In this document: piece after piece, positions 47,436-64,000 of the stretch | Position numbering within the stretch: position 1 is the stretch's first letter | How the letters are laid out: each line of letters opens with the position of its first letter | From: Beroe ovata | Lineage: Eukaryota > Ctenophora > Nuda > Beroida > Beroidae | Length of the DNA: 64,000 bases | Reading direction: 5' to 3' | Assembly (NCBI GenBank): GCA_946803715.1 | Contig: CAMPET010000060.1 | Span: forward strand, 47,357-111,356 | The notes under the pieces: model-generated | Told to the model about the DNA's origin: nothing | The model's input: the letters and a program-made list of their open reading frames with translations, nothing else | Database searches by the model: none | Made by a program: the position numbers and the translations under genes

Positions 47436-49721
47436 TCACAACGTATCCTTCAAATCCTTATTGAACGCCTCGGCCCACGACTTTTTCCGTTGTCTTGTGG
47501 CGGGCGTGAGACGCTCACCCCTAATTACAGAGCTGCCCATGGGTGGTCCTGCCCGCAGTGGGTCCGAGTTTTGGGGGTCAGATGATTGCCGAGTGGGGAC
47601 GGGGTCTGTGGGCGTCTGGTCATCGAGACCCACAGTTGCTCCATCTCCGGGAAAAGTATCACTGGTCTCCACACTACTGTCACTGGGTTTACCAGCAGAG
47701 TCCTCTTCACAAGTAGGACTAGGAGGATTGGCGGAGTCATCCTCCTTCGAGGGGAGCCCGCCCTTCTTCGAGTCAGCTCTGAGACTCTGAGGATCGCCCC
47801 TACTCCCAGGCAGACTTTGTGTCTCGGACTGTCTCAGCGGAGTAGTGAAGTGGTGGATGGATGTGTCTCGGCGTTTGAGACAAGGAGACAGTGACTTCCT
47901 CGTACTTAATGGTGATGTCACGTTAGTGTCTTTCTGACGGAGGGGAAAAGACGCGGGTCAGTTTGAGACAAGAATTGAGACAATAAATCGTTGGAAAGTG
48001 GACTTAATTAGATACGGAGACATCTTGTAAGACTAAGACTAACTGGGTCAGTTGCCATGCTTACCTTGTGAACGTTGCTAAGAGACTGTGTTCGGGGGTG
48101 TGTGATGTGCAGGGTTTTCTGGGCAGCTGTTCGCGGCGTCTTCCTGTCTGGATCCGCCGCATTGAAATAACAGTTGTGCCCCGTGGGGGATGGAGTACGG
48201 GCGAGGGGCGACACCGGAGCAACGAAATTATTGGACGGTCGCCGCCTGGAGAAAATTGTTTTCAAAACGATCTCACGATTAGAATGAATGACTTAAAAGT
48301 CATCAATGATGACTGATATGATGACTCATCATATCAGTAACTAAGGCATGATCAGTGATTACCAATACCATGATATAGTTTATACCTCCCGAATTTAGAT
48401 CTGATGGTTCTGGCCGGTTTAGCGGTCAGTTCAGGGGAATCGGGTGCTGTGTCGGAGAACACCTGGTGTCCGTGTACCATGAGAGTGTCCTGCTCTCCCC
48501 CACTCTTGTCGGAGTCCGAGTTTTGTTCTGGGGGGTTGGTAAAATACACATAGCACGATTGATAAGACTTCCCTACGCCAGATTTCATCATTCCACAATC
48601 CCGTGAATGGATGAAATTTGGCAATTATAAGGACATAGATCTTCATCTTCTTCTAGACTTACTCTCTCGCTGTTTTCGGGTGAGATGTAGGAATTTCTCC
48701 ATGGAGAGCGTGTCATGACCTCCCCTGGCGTTAACGGCTTTCTTGAAGAAGGAGCTGTGCCGCTTTTTCTTCTTATTGCCACCTGTCCGTGACCCCCGCC
48801 TCATTTGGATGGATGTGTCAGAGATGTGTTGGACAGTGAGTTGTACCTGAAATCAAGATCCTGGGTCACGATGATGTTAAAAACAGATCAGCGGCATGTC
48901 TAGAAATGTCGCCAGGAGATCAAGATGCTCTAAGTTCAGCGGGGCGGATTCTACTTCTAGCTACCGATTTATATATTATGTAACACTGAGATCATACCTG
49001 TTTTTCAGAGCCGCGTATCAAATCCACGACCTGCTGATGTGTCAGCTGAGCAGTTCTCTGTCCATTAACTGCATTTATCAGGTCATCTTTCTTGATACCG
49101 GCCTCGGCCGCAGCCCCAAACTTGGCCACATCAGTAATCATATGCCGCACCACAACACGGTAACGGCCATTGGGCAGCGGACCGGTGTTCACCTTGATTG
49201 CGATGAGGGTGAAGCCGAATCCCTTCAGCCCTACGGGAAAAGTGAAAAGATTAGTCGTATTAGGAAGTCGAACGTGACGTGCAAATGAAGTACGTGTTGA
49301 ACAGCGCGGAATTCGAAGAGAAACTGACAGGAGGGGGAACTAGACTACAAGAAAACTGATTTCCTCATTACAATCCTCACCTTTCGACAGAGAGACGATC
49401 CTCTCGCCGAATCTCGAGTCCTCATCCTCATCTTGATCCTCAGAGATTTCCTCCACTCGTTTATTCTGTAGAGCGGACAGATCCAGCTTCTTGATTGGTG
49501 ACTTGTGCGACACTGGGGCATCTTCTTCAGTCTGGTCATCCTGAGGTCGAGTTATAGTGAAGGGTCACGTGGTATTATCAACTCGTTATGCGAATTAGGT
49601 CCCTCTAGAATAGCAGTGTTGTCAGCACCATTTATCACCAGTGACGAGAATGCTGTTTGTCACGTGTACTGCTTACCTCGACTATCTCATCTGTGCTTTC
49701 CTCTTTGGACATACTCTGATC
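47436..49721 (-). CDS. MAST: MAST kinase 3' exons, copy A (partial)
   Basis: Exons in transcript order: 49677-49721 (cut by N), 49381-49540, 48998-49230 (PDZ), 48663-48846, 48386-48527, 48065-48245 and 47436-47933 (last, with stop). All junctions agree in phase. The PDZ domain has FGFTLIAIKV, the MAST-specific long loop, GIKKDDLINAVNGQ and VVDLIRG; it is followed by VQLTV and a basic KKKKRHSSFFKK segment. SPLARTPSPTG matches the conserved SPLAHTPSPT motif of MAST proteins. The tail ends RKKSWAEAFNKDLKDTL. This is most likely one allele of the same gene as copies B and C, not a separate gene. Confidence 0.85.
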
Positions 49722-49722
49722 N

Positions 49723-52700
49723 ACACAGCTTTTTGGCTTTCATCTGGTTTTAACTTTAAAGCTCTGGAGCTTTTATCAATACGGCGCAGAGCCCTCTGGA
49801 AGCAAACCAACACAGGAAAGGAATAAAATTAAATGACGTTATGCTCAGTTGCACGTGCATGCGCGCGATCAGACTCGTTGCCATAGCAACACAGATAACG
49901 AGCCGCGCACAGCATCACATACGTTCTACGTGACATTTTGACTTTCTGACTGTTGAGAGTTCATAGCATCAGATAAACAACTAGTTTAAATTGTGATTGG
50001 AGAAATTTGAGCTCTATTGAAAATACAGTTAAAATTGACATGGATAATTGACACATCTTCGAGTTGACAATGTTTTATTTCACCATGAGATTCTCTTTAA
50101 TATTCTGGGGTCTTAAAGATCACCCTCATTCGCAAATGGCTAAATTACAACTTTAAAACCAAAAATGGTGGGTGTCTACAACTTCCCCATATCTCTAGAC
50201 TCTCTTTCTGAGACTGATATATGATTCACACATGAAACAGGAAATGAGATGAAAGTCCGAATAGAAGATGCTTTTCACTGGACACAGGGACAAAAAGTCC
50301 CCAAACTTCAGCTTTCAAACTGTCTCAGTCACAATTCCATAATATCCACGATAAAAACCGAAAATCGACAACCCTTAATAATTCAACTTCAATGATATAA
50401 ACACATACTCATAGGGAAGGTGAACTGGTTCATCGTGACATCTGACAGCCGAAATGCACTAATATCACAATTAACTTTTTGCACTGCTATTAACGTATGC
50501 GACGTATCTAAGTTTAAAATAACTTACAGTGCGATTCTTGATTCTGAAACGAACATATTGAAATTCAGAAACACAATTTATTTCCACAGTAAAAACAAAT
50601 ACAAAATGCAGCTCGACTTTGCAACGATGCTTGAAATTCTTCCGATAACCAAGTCCAAAATACCAGCGATACAAATTGTGACTCTATTCGAAACATTACA
50701 TTCAGTAATTCTTAAAGTTAAAGTTAAACGCCAGTTTGGGAAATCTGGAAAAAGATTGCAAAGTTAAAAATCGCATTTTTCTCCTCGCAAACTTAACTAT
50801 TGTCTGATAAATTAGAAAACAATCAAAACACACACAGAGTCTTTCCGCCCGCGTTTCACAATGTATCCTTCAAATCCTTATTGAACGCCTCGGCCCACGA
50901 CTTTTTCCGTTGTCTTGTGGCGGGCGTGAGACGCTCACCCCTAATTACAGAGCTGCCCATTGGTGGTGGTGCCCGCAGTGGGTCCGAGTTTTGGGGGTCA
51001 GATGATTGCCGAGTGGGGACGGGGTCTGTGGGCGTCTGGTCATCGAGACCCACAGTTGCTCCATCTCCGGGAAAAGTATCACTGGTCTCCACACTACTGT
51101 CACTGGGTTTACCAGCAGAGTCCTCTTCACAAGTAGGACTAGGAGGATTGGCGGAGTCATCCTCCTTCGAGGGGAGCCCGCCCTTCTTCGAGTCAGCTCT
51201 GAGACTCTGAGGATCGCCCCTACTCCCAGGCAGACTTTGTGTCTCGGACTGTCTCAGCGGAGTAGTGAAGTGGTGGATGGATGTGTCTCGGCGTTTGAGA
51301 CAAGGAGACAGTGACTTCCTCGTACTTAATGGTGATGTCACGTTAGTGTCTTTCTGACGGAGGGGAAAAGACGCGGGTCAGTTTGAGACAAGAATTGAGA
51401 CAATAAATCGTTGGAAAGTGGACTTAATTAGATACGGAGACATCTTGTAAGACTAAGACTAACTGGGTCAGTTGCCATGCTTACCTTGTGAACGTTGCTA
51501 AGAGACTGTGTTCGGGGGTGTGTGATGTGCAGGGTTTTCTGGGCAGCTGTTCGCGGCGTCTTCCTGTCTGGATCAGCCGCATTGAAATAACAGTTGTGCC
51601 CCGTGGGGGATGGAGTACGGGCGAGGGGCGACACCGGAGCAACGAAATTATTGGACGGTCGCCGCCTGGAGAAAAATGTTTTCAAAACGATCTCACGATT
51701 AGATGGAAGAAGAAGATTGGAATGAATGACTCGAAAGTCATCAATGATGACTGGATATGATGACTCATCATATCAGTATGACTCAGGCATGATCAGTGAT
51801 TACCATGATATAGTTCACTGTTCATACCTCCCGAATTTAGATCTGATGGTTCTGGCCGGTTTAGCGGTCAGTTCAGGGGAATCGGGTGCGGTGTCGGAGA
51901 ACACCTGGTGTCCGTGTACCATGAGAGTGTCCTGTTCTCCCCCACTCTTGTCGGAGTCCGAGTTTTGTTCTGGGGCGTTAGTAAAATACACATAGCACGA
52001 TTGATAAGACTTGCCTACGCCAGATTTCATCAGTCCACAATCCTGAATCCCGTGAATGGATGAAATTTGGCAATTATAAGGACACAAATCTCCAACTTCT
52101 TCTAGACTTACTCTCTCGCTGTTTTCGGGTGAGATGTAGGAATTTCTCCATGGAGAGGGTGTCATGACCACCCCTGGCGTTGACGGCTTTCTTGAAGAAG
52201 GAGCTGTGCCGCTTTTTCTTCTTATTGCCACCTGTCCGTGACCCCCGCCTCATTTGGATGGACGTGTCAGAGATGTGTTGGACAGTGAGTTGTACCTGAA
52301 ATCAAGACACTGGGTCATGATGATGTTATTGAACAGATCAGCGGCATGTCTAGAGATGTCGCCAGGAGATCAAGATGCTCTAAGTTCAGCTGGGCGGATT
52401 CTACTTCTAGCTACCGATTTATGTAACACTGAGATCATACCTGTTTTTCAGAGCCGCGTATCAAATCCACGACTTGCTGATGTGTCAGCTGAGCAGTTCT
52501 CTGTCCATTAACTGCATTTATCAGGTCATCTTTCTTGATACCGGCCTCGGCTGCCGCCCCAAACTTGGCCACATCAGTAATCATATGCCGCACCACAACA
52601 CGGTAACGGCCATTGGGCAGCGGACCGGTGTTCACCTTGATTGCGATGAGGGTGAAGCCGAATCCCTTCAGTCCTATGGGAAAAGTGAAAAAATTAGTCG

Positions 52701-52859
52701 TATAAGGAATGAATAGTCGTATTGGGAAGTCGAACGTGACGAGCAAATGAAGTACGTGTTGAACAGCGCGGAATTCAAAAAGAAACTGGCAGGAGGGGGA
52801 ACCAGACTACAAGAAAACTTATCTCCTCATTACAATCCTCACCTTTCGACAGAGAGACG
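49723..52859. repeat. Duplicate block B (MAST 3' half plus flank)
   Basis: A second copy of block A, bounded by single Ns at 49722 and 52860. It differs from A by SNPs and indels in introns and a few exon substitutions, for example GLMKSG against GMMKSG in an intron-flanking reading and GPPM against PPPM in the last exon. Confidence 0.9.
50856..52859 (-). CDS. MAST: MAST kinase 3' exons, copy B (partial)
   Basis: Exons in transcript order: 52843-52859 (cut by N), 52441-52673 (PDZ), 52112-52295, 51828-51969, 51485-51665 and 50856-51353 (last, with stop). The reading frame is intact throughout, so it looks like a functional allele rather than a pseudogene. It differs from copy A by a few amino acids. 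The stop codon and ending are the same. Confidence 0.85.
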
Positions 52860-52860
52860 N

Positions 52861-64000
<11,140 letters not shown>

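Larger units (their letters stand above)
46352..49721. repeat. Duplicate block A (MAST 3' half plus flank)
   Basis: The block starts at ACACAGCTTTTTGGC and ends at TACTCTGATC before an N. It matches 49723-52859 over most of its length, and its upper part (48223-49721) matches 52861-54373, with scattered substitutions and small indels typical of alleles. Confidence 0.9.

Overview
The window is nuclear DNA of an intron-rich, fairly compact invertebrate animal. The evidence is spliced GT..AG genes with mostly short introns (46 bp to a few hundred bp), a eukaryotic tRNA with internal promoter boxes, and orthologues of animal proteins: FBXW7, WDFY1/2, MOSPD1, C6orf120/UPF0669, a TSSK-type kinase, a MAST kinase and a rhodopsin-type GPCR. 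The mix of conserved animal genes with lineage-specific giant and hypothetical proteins would suit a sponge or another early-branching animal. I cannot prove the taxon from this sequence alone. The sequence is a draft assembly, with N runs or single Ns at 6475, 32716-32758, 33352, 49722, 52860 and 55664-55858.

Layout. 1-1739 has no clear gene. 1740-5312 (+) is an unrecognised gene with two candidate first exons. 5313-7292 is repeat-rich and holds a perfect 48-bp palindrome and an inverted-repeat element. 7293-29249 (+) appears to be one gene: four small exons encode a RING finger and TRAF-type zinc fingers, and they splice in frame into a single 17.2-kb exon encoding about 5,720 residues of mostly disordered, repeat-bearing protein. 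Its third intron contains an antisense GPCR gene (8407-9690, -) and its fourth an antisense tRNA-Val(AAC). 30689-33927 (-) is a WDFY1/2-like FYVE-WD40 protein with one exon cut by an assembly gap. 36160-37809 (-) is an intronless FBXW7. 38336-39059 (-) is a four-exon UPF0669 protein. 41423-43323 (+) is MOSPD1-like. 44535-46148 (-) is a six-exon TSSK-like kinase. 47436-64000 (-) is a MAST kinase running off the right edge.

The 3' part of the MAST gene is present three times (46352-49721, 49723-52859, 52861 onward). The blocks meet at single Ns, and the third block looks like a mosaic of the first two, so this is most likely uncollapsed haplotypes rather than real extra exons.

Functional themes are protein phosphorylation (TSSK, MAST), ubiquitin ligation (FBXW7 and the RING protein), membrane or endosome contacts (WDFY, MOSPD) and signalling (GPCR). 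There is no operon-like logic. RFX-type X-box motifs are unusually frequent, including one about 360 bp upstream of the TSSK start codon. The candidates for a previously undescribed system are the giant RING/TRAF-zinc-finger protein and its repeat family.
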